Below, in pieces: positions 1-8,147 of a stretch of 12,296 nucleotides of DNA (position 1 is the first letter of the stretch; every line of letters begins with the position of its first letter). A program made the translations under genes and the position numbers. The DNA is taken from NCBI GenBank assembly GCA_005879255.1, contig VBKY01000266.1, positions 1-12,296 on the forward strand. Reading direction: 5' to 3'. Below the pieces are notes generated by a model that was not told the DNA's origin, searched no databases, and saw nothing but the letters and a program-made list of their open reading frames with translations. The DNA comes from Deltaproteobacteria bacterium. GTDB taxonomy: Bacteria > Desulfobacterota_B > Binatia > UBA9968.

Positions 1-39
1 TACAAGAGGTTCGACTTCCTGTGAAATGGATTTCTCCAT
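1..39 (-). CDS. N-terminal fragment of an unidentified gene leaving the window
   Basis: Reading leftwards from the ATG at 39-37, thirteen codons are open to the window edge (MEKSISQEVEPLV). A strong Shine-Dalgarno sequence AAGGAG lies at 51-46, six bases before the ATG, which is the main reason for calling a gene start. Too little protein is present to name a family. The leader and start region resembles a second site at 9237-9300, and the start codon sits inside a possible hairpin (23-42). It could also be an unused start in intergenic DNA; only the sequence to the left can decide. Confidence 0.5.
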   Translation of the reverse strand, partial: MEKSISQEVEPLV

Positions 40-42
40 TCC
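23..42 (-). promoter_or_regulatory. Hairpin over the start codon of the left-edge gene
   Basis: The arms 23-30 (GAAATGGA) and 35-42 (TCCATTCC) pair at seven of eight positions with a four-base loop. The start codon of the left-edge gene (39-37) lies in one arm. The related site at 9261-9280 forms a perfect eight-pair stem with different bases. A role in translation initiation is inferred only. Confidence 0.3.
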
Positions 43-210
43 TTTCTCCTTCAACTCGGCTCGGAATCAAGCTCCAGAGGACTCCGCGCCAAGCGCTCTG
101 CACCAAACACCTATAGAGGTTTCTTCCATAGGGCGTACGCCTACGAGACTTAACAAACCGACGCACATGGTCAGGTACAGTAGCACAGAGGCTTCCCTAG
201 TCTTCGATTT

Positions 211-318
211 TTACGCTGCTACTTCCTTTGATTTCTTCTTCGCTGTGTACTTTTTCATGGCGAGGCGCTTCTTTTGTCTGTTGCGCCTATGCAAATTTTT
301 TCGTGCATCCTGCTTCAT
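211..318 (-). CDS. Small, highly basic 35-residue protein, function unknown
   Basis: An ATG at 318-316 is preceded by AAGGAG at 331-326 with a seven-base spacer, an excellent ribosome binding site, and the frame runs 35 codons to TAA. The product holds ten Lys and five Arg against one Asp and one Glu, with a run such as RRNRQKKRLAMKKY in the middle and an AKKKSKE tail. This composition fits a nucleic-acid-binding or ribosome-associated peptide. It does not match the ribosomal protein bTHX or Sra sequences I know, so no name is given. It is on the same strand as the addB-addA-hydrolase genes but 173 bases beyond the last of them, so it may have its own promoter. The main doubt is its shortness. 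Confidence 0.55.
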   Translation of the reverse strand: MKQDARKNLHRRNRQKKRLAMKKYTAKKKSKEVAA

Positions 319-394
319 GCTTATTCTCCTTGTGCGCCGGGATAAACCAGCGGTTGTTTGCGGATGGGAATTCCGCTCCGGGAAGGGTTAGAGC

Positions 395-417
395 CACGCG
401 CGGGTGTCCCGGGCGTG
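395..417. other. GC-rich hairpin between the alarmone hydrolase gene and the small basic gene
   Basis: Arms 395-404 (CACGCGCGGG) and 408-417 (CCCGGGCGTG) pair at nine of ten positions around a three-base loop. It follows the alarmone hydrolase gene by about 75 bases on the minus strand and precedes the 35-residue gene. No T-run follows on either strand, so it is not a classic intrinsic terminator. It could stall transcription or fold in the leader of the small gene. Confidence 0.3.
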
Positions 418-491
418 ACTCGGCCCAGGCTTTCTGATTTTGCGAATAGTGACACTTTCTCTTCCCCTCCGCTAGAGGCGCCGTCGAGTTT

Positions 492-1058
492 TTACACCTG
501 ACGGCGGTTCAAAAGCTTGTGCCGTCCCTCTTCGATCACCTGCGCGAAATAAGCCTCTAAGGGGCTATTAACCCGCGAGCAATTGTTGACCACCGCCTCC
601 GCCCAGTCGAGATATTCCGTACGTCTTTCGATGTTCCAGTCTGCCGGCGGAGAGTTCGTCACGTCGAGCACATTCGAAATCTTGTCGCCGAGTTTGATCA
701 AAACGGCATCGGCAGAGAGTTGGGAAGCATGGTCTATTTGAAGTTCTTTTCTTCTCGCCTTCGGAAGGTGTTTATCGTCCGTCACTTCTTCCACGAGCTT
801 GCGAATCCGCATGCCGAACGTCGCTTCTAATTCTTCGGGTGTGGTAGCCGTGTCCTCCAACGTGTCGTGGAGAATGGCGGCTGAAAGGATTTCGGCATCG
901 GCAATACCGCCTATCTCAGCGAGCAACAAAGACACAGAGATCGGATGATTGATATACGGCGAAGCCTCTTCGTCTTTCCTGCGCTGATCGCGATGCTTAC
1001 GAGCAGCAAAGTAGATAGCGCGGAGGATGAGCAGCTCTTTTCTTTCTGTTGTCGGCAT
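492..1058 (-). CDS. MESH1-type small alarmone hydrolase (HD-domain (p)ppGpp pyrophosphohydrolase)
   Basis: The 188-residue protein is a single HD domain with the pattern of the stand-alone SpoT/MESH1 hydrolases, which remove the 3'-pyrophosphate of (p)ppGpp with Mn2+ in the cytosol (MESH1 also hydrolyses NADPH). Visible motifs are FAARKHRDQRRKD (17-29), YINHP with metal-ligand His38, ILHDTLEDT with His64-Asp65, VTDDKHLPKARRKELQ (92-107) and LIKLGDKISN with Asp125. These ligands fall three residues later than in human MESH1 (H35, H61/D62, D122), and the length matches the 179-residue family norm. There is no synthetase, TGS or ACT domain. The ATG at 1058 is 15 bases after the addA stop, so it is probably the third gene of that operon; its Shine-Dalgarno site is weak. 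The residues expected for catalysis are present, so activity is likely, but the substrate is inferred from family. Confidence 0.88.
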   Translation of the reverse strand: MPTTERKELLILRAIYFAARKHRDQRRKDEEASPYINHPISVSLLLAEIGGIADAEILSAAILHDTLEDTATTPEELEATFGMRIRKLVEEVTDDKHLPKARRKELQIDHASQLSADAVLIKLGDKISNVLDVTNSPPADWNIERRTEYLDWAEAVVNNCSRVNSPLEAYFAQVIEEGRHKLLNRRQV

Positions 1059-1073
1059 GGATCTGACTATTCT

Positions 1074-4000
1074 TTAGCAGTTCCTTATCCCGTCGGCAGA
1101 AATACATCGTTCTAGAAACGTTTCCGGTGAAGCATTTACCGCGACATTAACCCAATACCCCGATACAGGAAAATGTATCCAAGTGCTTAACACCGGAATG
1201 TTTGTCGCTTTCTCTAAAGCCGTCCGGTACGCGACGAGTTGACCCGCAAAGGATTTTGCCTTTTCTAGCAATGCGCCTTCTCCGCCCGGAAACGTCTTGT
1301 GGTCGATGATCACGTGGCCGGTTGGCGTCTCGACCACGAGGTCTGCGGCGCCGTGAAGCTCAAGAGAGCCAATCTTAAAAGACAGCGGCCACTCTCTACG
1401 GATCTTGGCGCCCGGCCAGCGATTCCGGACGTAGGCCATGAACTTGCCGTGGATCGACACGAGATCTGCCGCCCGGAGAGACGCGCTGACTCCATGCGCT
1501 ACGAGCAGGTCGTGCGTGATCGCTTCTTTGTCATTAGCACTGAGGCCGTCGCAGTCGCAGCACATGAAAGCATGGACAGCGTTCCCTAGATCGTTCATGT
1601 CCGGGTTGCCGACGATGGGCACGCGCTCCATGATTCTTTCCGGAGACGCCGATACCAGATTTACCACATCGTCCGCGACGATGAGATTTGAGCAATAGAT
1701 TGCTTTGGGCGGTCTTTCGATTCTGGAATCAGCACCGGCAAACCAAGTGACACTCTGGCCTGTGGAGGGTAAAGGTTCGGTTTCCTCTAGACTGACAACG
1801 CGAAATCCGTGATCCGTGGCTGCTTCATCCTGAGGCAGGCTAAAAGTTTTGATGTTGTTCTTGTCAGTGAGTTGATCGAGCCATTTGTGGTTACCTTTGC
1901 GCGCGGCAAAGACAAGATAATCGCGGGCTCGGGTCATACCGACATAGAGCAGACGGATCTCCTCGTTTTCGGCTCGCCTTAGCGCGGCGGCATATTCCTG
2001 GGTGTTCTGCACGGCCGCATCTAAGAAAACGCCTTTGCGATGATTGGCGTAGGGCCATGGCCAGTAGCGGATCCAACGACCTTCGAGCGGCTTTTCAAAT
2101 GAAAAAGCTTTGCTGCTTTCGACCGAGGGCTCGAACAGCCAGTTTTTTGGCTCCTCGTTGAGCTGGTAAAGAACGACCATGTGCCATTCGAGACCCTTGG
2201 CTCTGTGATAGGTGGACACCGTCACGGCATCTGCTCCACCCATCGCCTGCGCGTCCTCGGAATCATTTGCCATGCGGTAGAGATGGGTCAGCAACCCGGT
2301 AATCGAGCTCGCTTCGCCGCGCGCTTGGACCAGTTGCTGATACTCATGCGTCAACGCGGCAAGCTTTTCGAGATTGGCAAGGCGCCGAGACGGCTCGCCC
2401 CAATCAACGCACCGGTCCCGAACTCCAGTAAGATCCATCGCCTGATGCAGGATTTCCAGAGGTGAAAGCGAACCATAATCGCGCTGGCGATCGACGACCC
2501 GTTTGAGCGCCGGATCATTGCCCCAGCTTATATAGCCATCAATTGTTTTCCCCTCCGCTCGCGCGAGGTCATAGCGAGCAACTTCCTCGAGCCGCGGTAG
2601 CAACCAGGACTCGAGCTCCATCTCGGTGGCATTGTGAAGGAAGGTGAGCTGGGCAGCGCCGATAGTATCGGTTGGGTTGAGCAGCAGTCTAAGACCGGCA
2701 AGAGCAAGGAGAACTTCCGGACAAGCTATCAAACCGGGCCGTGCAAGCTCGACGGCAAGACCGCATGCGCCGATGGCATCGGCGAGTTTGACGCAAGTGT
2801 CGTTATTTCGCGCCAGGACGCATATGTCAGCCCGCGTTATCGATCTCTTCGCGCCGCTTCTACGGTCGATGACGGGATGTTTCTCCGCATCGGCGAGGAT
2901 CTCACTGATGCGACGGGCGATTGCCTGCACATCGGCATCGATGCTTTTTGTTCGTAGCAACCAGCTTTCTAAAGCCGGTGTTTTCAATATCTCCGGTCGA
3001 TCGGGTTCTAGTTTGATGTCCGCGGTTATTTCCTGCTTGTGAAACACGGATTCGAATGTCTTGTTCACGAGCTGTATGAGCTGGGGTCGCGAGCGAAAAC
3101 ACTTGGGCAGCCGGTCGGAGCTCTTTATCGCATCGAGAACCGACTGCATAAGCATGGGATCGGCGCCGCGGAACTCGAAGATCGACTGTTTCTGGTCACC
3201 GACCCAGATCGAGTTCTTGGTCAGTGAGGCTAGTTTTAAAAATAGCTCGAGTTGGATCGGACTGGTGTCTTGAAATTCATCGACGAGCACGAGGTCCAAG
3301 CGCTCCTTCATCGAATCCCGCACGGGATCAAAGTCGAGGAGCGTGAGGCAAAGCTCCTCCAGGTCCATAAAATCAAGCAGGCCTGCCAGCTTCTTGCGCT
3401 CCTGGTAGCAGCTCAGGCTTGCGCTCGCGAGCTTAAATATAAGCTCGGTAAAATTCCGGATTTCAACATGGAGGCGCGGATGTTCGCAGTGACGCGCGGC
3501 AGCGCCATTGAGGCCCTGGATGGCGGAGGCACTTTTCGCGCCCGCGTCCAGTTTTGAGAGGCTCGCCCAGTCGGCCCAGGGAAGGGCACCATTGAAAGTG
3601 AGTCGTCCTCTGAGCCGGCGTATGGCTTGCAGGCACTGTTGTGTTTTCTGCGTCGTATCCAGGCCGCTGCTGAAGTTCTTCTCTAATGCGCTGCAGGCTG
3701 AATTCAGTTGATCGAGCAGCTCTTTGTCAAGTTTTGTCGCGGAAGCAACTGGTTTCCGCAGCAGGCGGAGATAGCCGTCGATACTTTTCTCGGTAAACTC
3801 TTGCAATTTTTCCACAGCGATGCGATTCGCTCGCGCTGCATCTGCGACATCTTTTACAATGGCGCGCCAGTCGCGATTCCTGTCGTACCAATCTTGAATG
3901 CTCAGCGATTGCGATAGCGAGTCTAGCTGCTCGAGCTCTTCATCCGTCACGCTATCGCTAAGGGCGCGGTTGAATTCAATCAGATCTTCGCCTGCGCCGA

Positions 4001-4307
4001 AGACCGCAATCTCCGGGCTCTGCCCGGCTTCGAAGGCATATTCTTGAATTACTCTGAGACAAACGCTGTCGATGGTTCCTATCCAAGCCTGCCTGATTCT
4101 CTGCGCTTCTTCCCAAGCGCCTTGCTCAAGCAGACGGACGCGCACCCGCTCCTCGAGCTCCGCGGCCGCCTTGCGCGTGAAGGTCGTCAAAAGGATCCCT
4201 TCCGGTCGGGCCTCTTGCTGTTGAATCGCTCGCAATACCTCGGTCGCTAGCCGGTAGGTTTTGCCGCTGCCCGCGCCGGCGGTGACTATCTTGATATTTT
4301 CTTTCAT
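1074..4307 (-). CDS. addA: AddA-like UvrD-family helicase with C-terminal RecB-type nuclease
   Basis: This 1077-residue protein should be the motor and nuclease subunit of an AddAB-type complex that resects double-strand breaks for RecA. It carries a complete superfamily 1A helicase: Walker A AGAGSGKT (10-17), motif Ia TTFTRKAAAELEER (about 41-54), LVDEFQDTSP (about 341-350), WVGDQKQSIFEFRG (about 368-381), motif V VSTYHRAKGLEW, and motif VI LLYVGMTRARDYL. The C-terminal nuclease has GAADLV (Asp989), VIIDHKT (Asp1002, Lys1004) and QLVAYR (Gln1023), the RecB-family PD-(D/E)XK set, so both activities look intact. I choose the ATG at 4307 because it makes an ATGA overlap with the upstream nuclease gene and starts just before Walker A; an upstream in-frame ATG at 4346 would add 13 residues and a longer overlap. 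The chain is slightly shorter than Bacillus AddA (about 1230). Confidence 0.92.
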   Translation of the reverse strand: MKENIKIVTAGAGSGKTYRLATEVLRAIQQQEARPEGILLTTFTRKAAAELEERVRVRLLEQGAWEEAQRIRQAWIGTIDSVCLRVIQEYAFEAGQSPEIAVFGAGEDLIEFNRALSDSVTDEELEQLDSLSQSLSIQDWYDRNRDWRAIVKDVADAARANRIAVEKLQEFTEKSIDGYLRLLRKPVASATKLDKELLDQLNSACSALEKNFSSGLDTTQKTQQCLQAIRRLRGRLTFNGALPWADWASLSKLDAGAKSASAIQGLNGAAARHCEHPRLHVEIRNFTELIFKLASASLSCYQERKKLAGLLDFMDLEELCLTLLDFDPVRDSMKERLDLVLVDEFQDTSPIQLELFLKLASLTKNSIWVGDQKQSIFEFRGADPMLMQSVLDAIKSSDRLPKCFRSRPQLIQLVNKTFESVFHKQEITADIKLEPDRPEILKTPALESWLLRTKSIDADVQAIARRISEILADAEKHPVIDRRSGAKRSITRADICVLARNNDTCVKLADAIGACGLAVELARPGLIACPEVLLALAGLRLLLNPTDTIGAAQLTFLHNATEMELESWLLPRLEEVARYDLARAEGKTIDGYISWGNDPALKRVVDRQRDYGSLSPLEILHQAMDLTGVRDRCVDWGEPSRRLANLEKLAALTHEYQQLVQARGEASSITGLLTHLYRMANDSEDAQAMGGADAVTVSTYHRAKGLEWHMVVLYQLNEEPKNWLFEPSVESSKAFSFEKPLEGRWIRYWPWPYANHRKGVFLDAAVQNTQEYAAALRRAENEEIRLLYVGMTRARDYLVFAARKGNHKWLDQLTDKNNIKTFSLPQDEAATDHGFRVVSLEETEPLPSTGQSVTWFAGADSRIERPPKAIYCSNLIVADDVVNLVSASPERIMERVPIVGNPDMNDLGNAVHAFMCCDCDGLSANDKEAITHDLLVAHGVSASLRAADLVSIHGKFMAYVRNRWPGAKIRREWPLSFKIGSLELHGAADLVVETPTGHVIIDHKTFPGGEGALLEKAKSFAGQLVAYRTALEKATNIPVLSTWIHFPVSGYWVNVAVNASPETFLERCISADGIRNC

Positions 4308-6976
4308 GCGTACCGGCAAAACATTTGGTAGCTGCACCATTTGCACGGCGGCTCGATATTCATGCCTGCTGTTGCGAGTTGTTTGTCAGCCTCGGTAAAG
4401 CAAGGAACGGCAATTTTTCCTCCATCTAATGATGCGCGAATCTTTTGTATGGACAGGGCTGCGTTTTTCCACATCTCCTCCTCAAACGGTCCCGGGACGA
4501 AGATACAACCCGGAAAATCCTGCTGGTTCGTCGAATAGAGCTGTGCGGAGGGGAAAATAAAATAAGCCGTGCTCGGCCAGATATCTTTCGTGCGCAGGAA
4601 ATAGGAATAAGCGGCGAGCTGAAGCGCGGTGCCGTTTTTGAGCGCCTGGATCTTTCTTTTGTCGCCGGACCACTTGAGATCGATGACAGCCTTCTTGTCG
4701 TCTTTGGTCCGGCGCACGATGAGATCGGTTCTTCCCTGAAGCTGCCCCAGCACGAAGGAATCCGTATGCTCTTCCTCAATACTGTCAATCCGGTATCCGC
4801 CACGGATTAGGAGTTCGACAAGCACTCCCGCGGCTCTGCTCATGGTTTGCCGGACATAAGTGCGTTCGCGGTCCATGCCGGGCTTAATCAGTGTCGCGGC
4901 TTCGGCCGCAACCTGCTCGTCGAACAGGCGCGTCACCGTCTCTCTCGCCGTCTCAGGTAGCGGCAGCTCTTGCCCAATGAAACTTCTCAGGTATTCGCCG
5001 ACGAGCTGGTGCGCCAGGTTCCCGTACAGAAGCTCTCGCTCCGGCATGAACGGAAGCGACTCACGAAACCTGGCCTTGTATTGTAAGGTCCATTTGAGCG
5101 GGCAGCCCAAGAGCGTCTCGAGCGCAGTGGGCGACTCTATCGGTCTTGGCGTCAGATGAATCGCAGAGACATCCCACGAAGGTTTGGCTTGAGGAAAATA
5201 TTTTCTTGTCCTCTCAATTGTGGTTATTGGAAACTGACTTCCGCCGAGTAGCGAGGCCGTATCGGCCGCGATCGTGAGCTGGTCGGCCTCTGTCGGCGCG
5301 ACTTTCATGGCAATTTCGTTCCAGATCGGGTGAGACTCCTGAACTTCGCCAAAAACCTGCTCGGGTTGTACAAGAATCAGTGATTCCGTGGCGCATAAGA
5401 CCGGACGACGCCAGGCGCGCGCGTTCTCCAAGAGGAGGTCTGTGGGCGAAAGCAAATCGCAGCCGGCTTGTTCAAGCGCCTGTGCTTCTTTATCCGTCCA
5501 AAAGCGTTTCGCCGGCACGGCAGCCGACGAGCCGACGCATTGCCACCAGATAACAAAGGGAGCCTGACCGAAAATCGCGGCTGGATTGCTTATCAGATTG
5601 ATGCAGTCCTGCTCTTTGCAGCTCATTTCATAGGAAATACCTGTCTGCAGAACGTCGTAGAGCAGCCGTCCCATCTCGGGCGCAGTTATTGACCCGCGCG
5701 GATGGAGCTCTAGGAGACGGCACATTACGGCTGCCTGCTCTTTCGCCTGAAAAAAGAATGGATCGATTTCCGACCCGTGAGCGTTCCGGTTTGCCCAGTT
5801 TTCCACTTGCCGGGTTAGTTGAATGGCCCGCGGTATCGGCATTTCCCTCGCGCCCGGCGTGCGCTCGACCTCGTCAAGCCAAAATTTGAGCCGGCCATCT
5901 ACTTCGATGGCCTCTGCAGCACCGTATTTTTCACCGATCGTGATGAGAATATCCGCGCGCGCTTGCTGCCACGCCTGGCTAGCGAACCCCGGCGCGCCGC
6001 TTAGCGCCCGCCGCAAACTTTGTCTCGCGATGGCCGGGATGGGAGACGAAGGTAATGTCAGAAACTGTAACAAAAGATCTGGATCGACCGGCGCCCATGC
6101 CAGTCCGAGAAAGAGCGGCAAAATCTGCGTAGCGGGACGGTGCGATGATTCGAGGGTGAGACCTGCCGATGAAAGATCATATCTACGCAGCGCGATCTCG
6201 AGCACGAGACTGGCACGTGAATCTCCATCGCGGATCAGGAGGACTGATTGCGGATTTCTATTTTTCAGCAGAGCAGCGAGACAGGCGGCGGTTGCCTCCG
6301 CTGCTTCCATCAGAGTCTTGGCTTCGATCTTGAGGAGGCTGCCATCGCCTGTCAACTTGCCGGGATTTTCACCTAGCAGCGCTTTCTGGGCAATACCCAG
6401 ATCGCCTGATGCCTGTGGGTTGGGAAGAGTCCTCTGCCGAACTTCCGTTCGATTCTGGCCGAGACACTTGAAGACGTCTCGCCAGAGTTTGGTAAAAAAT
6501 GATGCAGGATCGATGAGCTCAAGGCGTTCTACACCGGCCGGAAAAAGCTTCAGCCTCTCGATGACCTTGAGGAGACGCTCCGGAGCGCCAGGCGCAAGCG
6601 GGTACTCTTGCGAGAGTCCCTCCAACTCGGCCAACGCTTTCAACCTGGCTGAACCGCCGGCTGGGAGTTTCCCGTTCCAGCCTGCGGAAAACAGCTCGTC
6701 TCTCAAGGTAAGAAGTTTGCGTGCAACACGCCAGGGATCAGCCCGTCGCGATGCCGAGTAAAACTGCTTGCCGTCGTCATGGGCGGCAATCCGTTTGGAA
6801 TATTCGGCGACTCGGACAGGCTCGTGTTTCAGGGGAGTGGGAATGCCGAGTGACTGCTCAAGCCGCGCGAGAAATCCCGCCGGTCCGACATGAAGCCGGC
6901 CAGCTGAGGCGTCAAAACCATCCAAGACAGTAGGAAACATTCCCCCGTCTAAAGTTCTACCGAGGACAACACGCAT
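4304..6976 (-). CDS. addB: AddB-like PD-(D/E)XK nuclease with iron-sulfur cysteine cluster
   Basis: The 890-residue protein is the likely partner of the downstream helicase. Its C-terminal third is a RecB-type nuclease: His656 in GNLAHQLV, Asp751 in GRTDLIV, Asp766 and Lys768 in VIDLKW, and QLAAYSYF (from Gln786). Cys625 in LLGCPLKW and Cys878, Cys881 and Cys887 in CKWCSYQMFC form the four-cysteine arrangement that holds a 4Fe-4S cluster in AddB and Cas4 nucleases. The N-terminal part starts MRVVLGRTLDGG and has a GPAGFLARLE segment near 31-40; I see no Walker A, as in AddB proteins that lack ATPase function. The start is well fixed: an in-frame stop lies at 7009-7007 and no other start codon intervenes. 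It ends in an ATGA overlap with addA, which implies translational coupling. The N-terminal two thirds are recognised only by general resemblance to this subunit family. Confidence 0.88.
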   Translation of the reverse strand: MRVVLGRTLDGGMFPTVLDGFDASAGRLHVGPAGFLARLEQSLGIPTPLKHEPVRVAEYSKRIAAHDDGKQFYSASRRADPWRVARKLLTLRDELFSAGWNGKLPAGGSARLKALAELEGLSQEYPLAPGAPERLLKVIERLKLFPAGVERLELIDPASFFTKLWRDVFKCLGQNRTEVRQRTLPNPQASGDLGIAQKALLGENPGKLTGDGSLLKIEAKTLMEAAEATAACLAALLKNRNPQSVLLIRDGDSRASLVLEIALRRYDLSSAGLTLESSHRPATQILPLFLGLAWAPVDPDLLLQFLTLPSSPIPAIARQSLRRALSGAPGFASQAWQQARADILITIGEKYGAAEAIEVDGRLKFWLDEVERTPGAREMPIPRAIQLTRQVENWANRNAHGSEIDPFFFQAKEQAAVMCRLLELHPRGSITAPEMGRLLYDVLQTGISYEMSCKEQDCINLISNPAAIFGQAPFVIWWQCVGSSAAVPAKRFWTDKEAQALEQAGCDLLSPTDLLLENARAWRRPVLCATESLILVQPEQVFGEVQESHPIWNEIAMKVAPTEADQLTIAADTASLLGGSQFPITTIERTRKYFPQAKPSWDVSAIHLTPRPIESPTALETLLGCPLKWTLQYKARFRESLPFMPERELLYGNLAHQLVGEYLRSFIGQELPLPETARETVTRLFDEQVAAEAATLIKPGMDRERTYVRQTMSRAAGVLVELLIRGGYRIDSIEEEHTDSFVLGQLQGRTDLIVRRTKDDKKAVIDLKWSGDKRKIQALKNGTALQLAAYSYFLRTKDIWPSTAYFIFPSAQLYSTNQQDFPGCIFVPGPFEEEMWKNAALSIQKIRASLDGGKIAVPCFTEADKQLATAGMNIEPPCKWCSYQMFCRYA

Positions 6977-7003
6977 ATGCGGGTAGCTTTTTTGTGAGCC
7001 AGT

Positions 7004-7032
7004 ATCTTACTCTTCGTGCTCTTCCGCGCCAA
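7004..7032 (-). promoter_or_regulatory. Putative sigma-70 type promoter of the addB-addA operon
   Basis: On the minus strand TTGGCG (7032-7027) and TAAGAT (7009-7004) are separated by 17 bases and match the -35 and -10 consensus at four of six positions each. The -10 box ends 27 bases before the addB ATG, which would give a leader of about 20 bases. The match is modest and unsupported by other data. It lies just upstream of the RadC-like remnant on the other strand. Confidence 0.35.
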
Positions 7033-7044
7033 GAAGAAAATCCG

Positions 7045-7480
7045 ATGGGGCAGTTTGACGACGTTCAAGGTGCGTCTGGAATTGTGCGACGTGGGCGATC
7101 GTGCCGGCGCCTCCGATGATGTGGTGCGCGTTGCCAGACGCATCTTTACAAAGCTAGACGCTGACAAAGAACATTTTGTTCTGCTCGCGCTCAACAACAA
7201 GAAGAGGATCAACGGCTACAAGGTAATCTCAACGGGACATTAACGGCGGCTCTGGTGAGGCCAGCGGATGTGTATAGCGCCGTCTTGCACTTAGCTGCAG
7301 CCGCAGTGGTGTTCGTCCACAATCATCTGTCCGGTGATCCGATGCCGAGCCAAGAGGATCAGGAGTTTACGCGCCGCTTAAAAGAGTGTGGCGAAATGCT
7401 GGCCATTCGGGTACTTGATCACGTCATTTACAATAGTTCTTTGTCTTCTTCTAATTCAGGCAGCAAACGCTTGCCTTTTT
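7045..7480 (+). pseudogene. Frameshifted short RadC-like JAMM-domain gene
   Basis: Two reading frames together spell a short RadC-type protein without the N-terminal helix-hairpin-helix region. The first frame gives FKVRLELCDVGDR, then LDADKEHFVLLALNNKKR and NGYKVISTG, ending at TAA 7241-7243. The second resumes at 7240 with LTAALVRPADVYSAVLHLAA, HNHLSGDPMPSQEDQEFTRR and IRVLDHVIYN. One base is missing near 7237-7239, where a Thr codon is expected between STG and LTAAL. The start may carry a further slip: dropping one G from the GGGG at 7047-7050 gives an ATG-initiated MGSLTTFKVRLE. The JAMM motif (7318-7338) keeps both His and the Asp, but HNHPSGDP has become HNHLSGDP and the usual Glu of HPREVF is Asp. 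The C-terminal end is uncertain. Each indel is a single base, so sequencing error is possible, but the motif changes favour decay. Confidence 0.7.
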
Positions 7481-7534
7481 CTTTTTGTGCCCGGCTGATC
7501 TTTCGGAGCAATGACTTAGACGAAGAGAAAACTG

Positions 7535-7960
7535 CTAATCTTGCGGCACATGCACAGTGCCACCATGGCGGATCCGCTCGAGCTCTTCGGAACTCAACTT
7601 TTTGATGTCTTTCTTCAACTCATAATTGATATGTTGAATATCCTCAGACGGTCCGGAACGGTTGCCCATAAGGATCATCGGACCGTCACCCGTGTTTTCC
7701 AGCTGGTAAAAGGAGCCGCCCGTGATCAGGGCCGCCATTCCGGGTGTCATGATCGCCTTGCCTCCGTCGGGGAAATGCATCGTGCACTCGCCTTCGATCA
7801 CATAAAAGGTCTGATCAGCGTTGTGACAGTGCATGTCGTCCTTGTCGCCCGGGTTCGGATAGTAATGGACCCACGCGTGAAAGCGCTTTGTATTGAGAAG
7901 CACTTTTCTCTTTTTAAGTTCATGAGCCGTTTTAACCATGTCGACAATCTCTACTGCCAT
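7535..7960 (-). CDS. Small single-domain cupin protein
   Basis: The 141-residue protein is one conserved beta-barrel cupin. Motif 1 reads DDMHCHNADQTFYVIEG (41-57) and motif 2 covers PGMAALITGGSFYQLEN (73-89). His44 and His46 are the usual metal ligands, but the Glu position is Gln50 and the motif 2 His position is Tyr85, so only two of four standard ligands remain. It may bind metal differently, bind a ligand without metal, or act as a small-molecule sensor. The ATG at 7960 is preceded by GGGAGGG-type Shine-Dalgarno sequence at 7973-7965, a convincing start. The C-terminal tail (about 105-141) is charged and helical. It stands alone, opposite the RadC remnant, with no partner gene to suggest a substrate. 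Confidence 0.8.
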   Translation of the reverse strand: MAVEIVDMVKTAHELKKRKVLLNTKRFHAWVHYYPNPGDKDDMHCHNADQTFYVIEGECTMHFPDGGKAIMTPGMAALITGGSFYQLENTGDGPMILMGNRSGPSEDIQHINYELKKDIKKLSSEELERIRHGGTVHVPQD

Positions 7961-8042
7961 AAAGCCCTCCCTTGAAAGCTGATATGTAGAGTCGAATACT
8001 CCCTTAGGGAGGACACGTCAACTTCAAGAGGACAGGACAGTT

Positions 8043-8147
8043 TCGGCTAAGGATTACCTGACAAACATGCTGGCGCGGATGCAACAGAACGTGCTTCCAC
8101 AGGCAGCTCCACCGTTCACCCGAGAATCACTGCATGAACGCAGTTGA
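8043..8147 (+). pseudogene. C-terminal remnant of a possible antitoxin
   Basis: An open frame without a plausible start begins near 8043 and ends at TGA 8145-8147, encoding DYLTNMLARMQQNVLP followed by PPFTRESLHERS. Its last 14 bases overlap the ATG of a PIN-domain start at 8134, the usual layout of antitoxin-toxin pairs. The N-terminal part is missing. The sequence alone does not identify an antitoxin family; the call rests on position and overlap. Confidence 0.4.

Noticed and set aside
26..391. 121-codon open frame on the plus strand
   Set aside because: It is Phe-rich because it is antisense to the Lys-rich 35-residue gene and the left-edge gene leader; no ribosome binding site or family resemblance.
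4308..4346. Upstream ATG extending AddA by 13 residues
   Set aside because: The ATG at 4307 gives the classic ATGA overlap with addB and begins a few residues before Walker A; the extension has no family-like sequence.
5823..6761. 312-codon open frame on the plus strand
   Set aside because: It is antisense to the intact addB gene, has an Arg/Ser-rich chance composition and no recognisable motif.
7428..7516. Minus-strand tail encoding SRAQKEKGKRLLPELEE followed by a stop
   Set aside because: It looks like a protein C-terminus but has no start, overlaps the RadC remnant and matches no family I can name.
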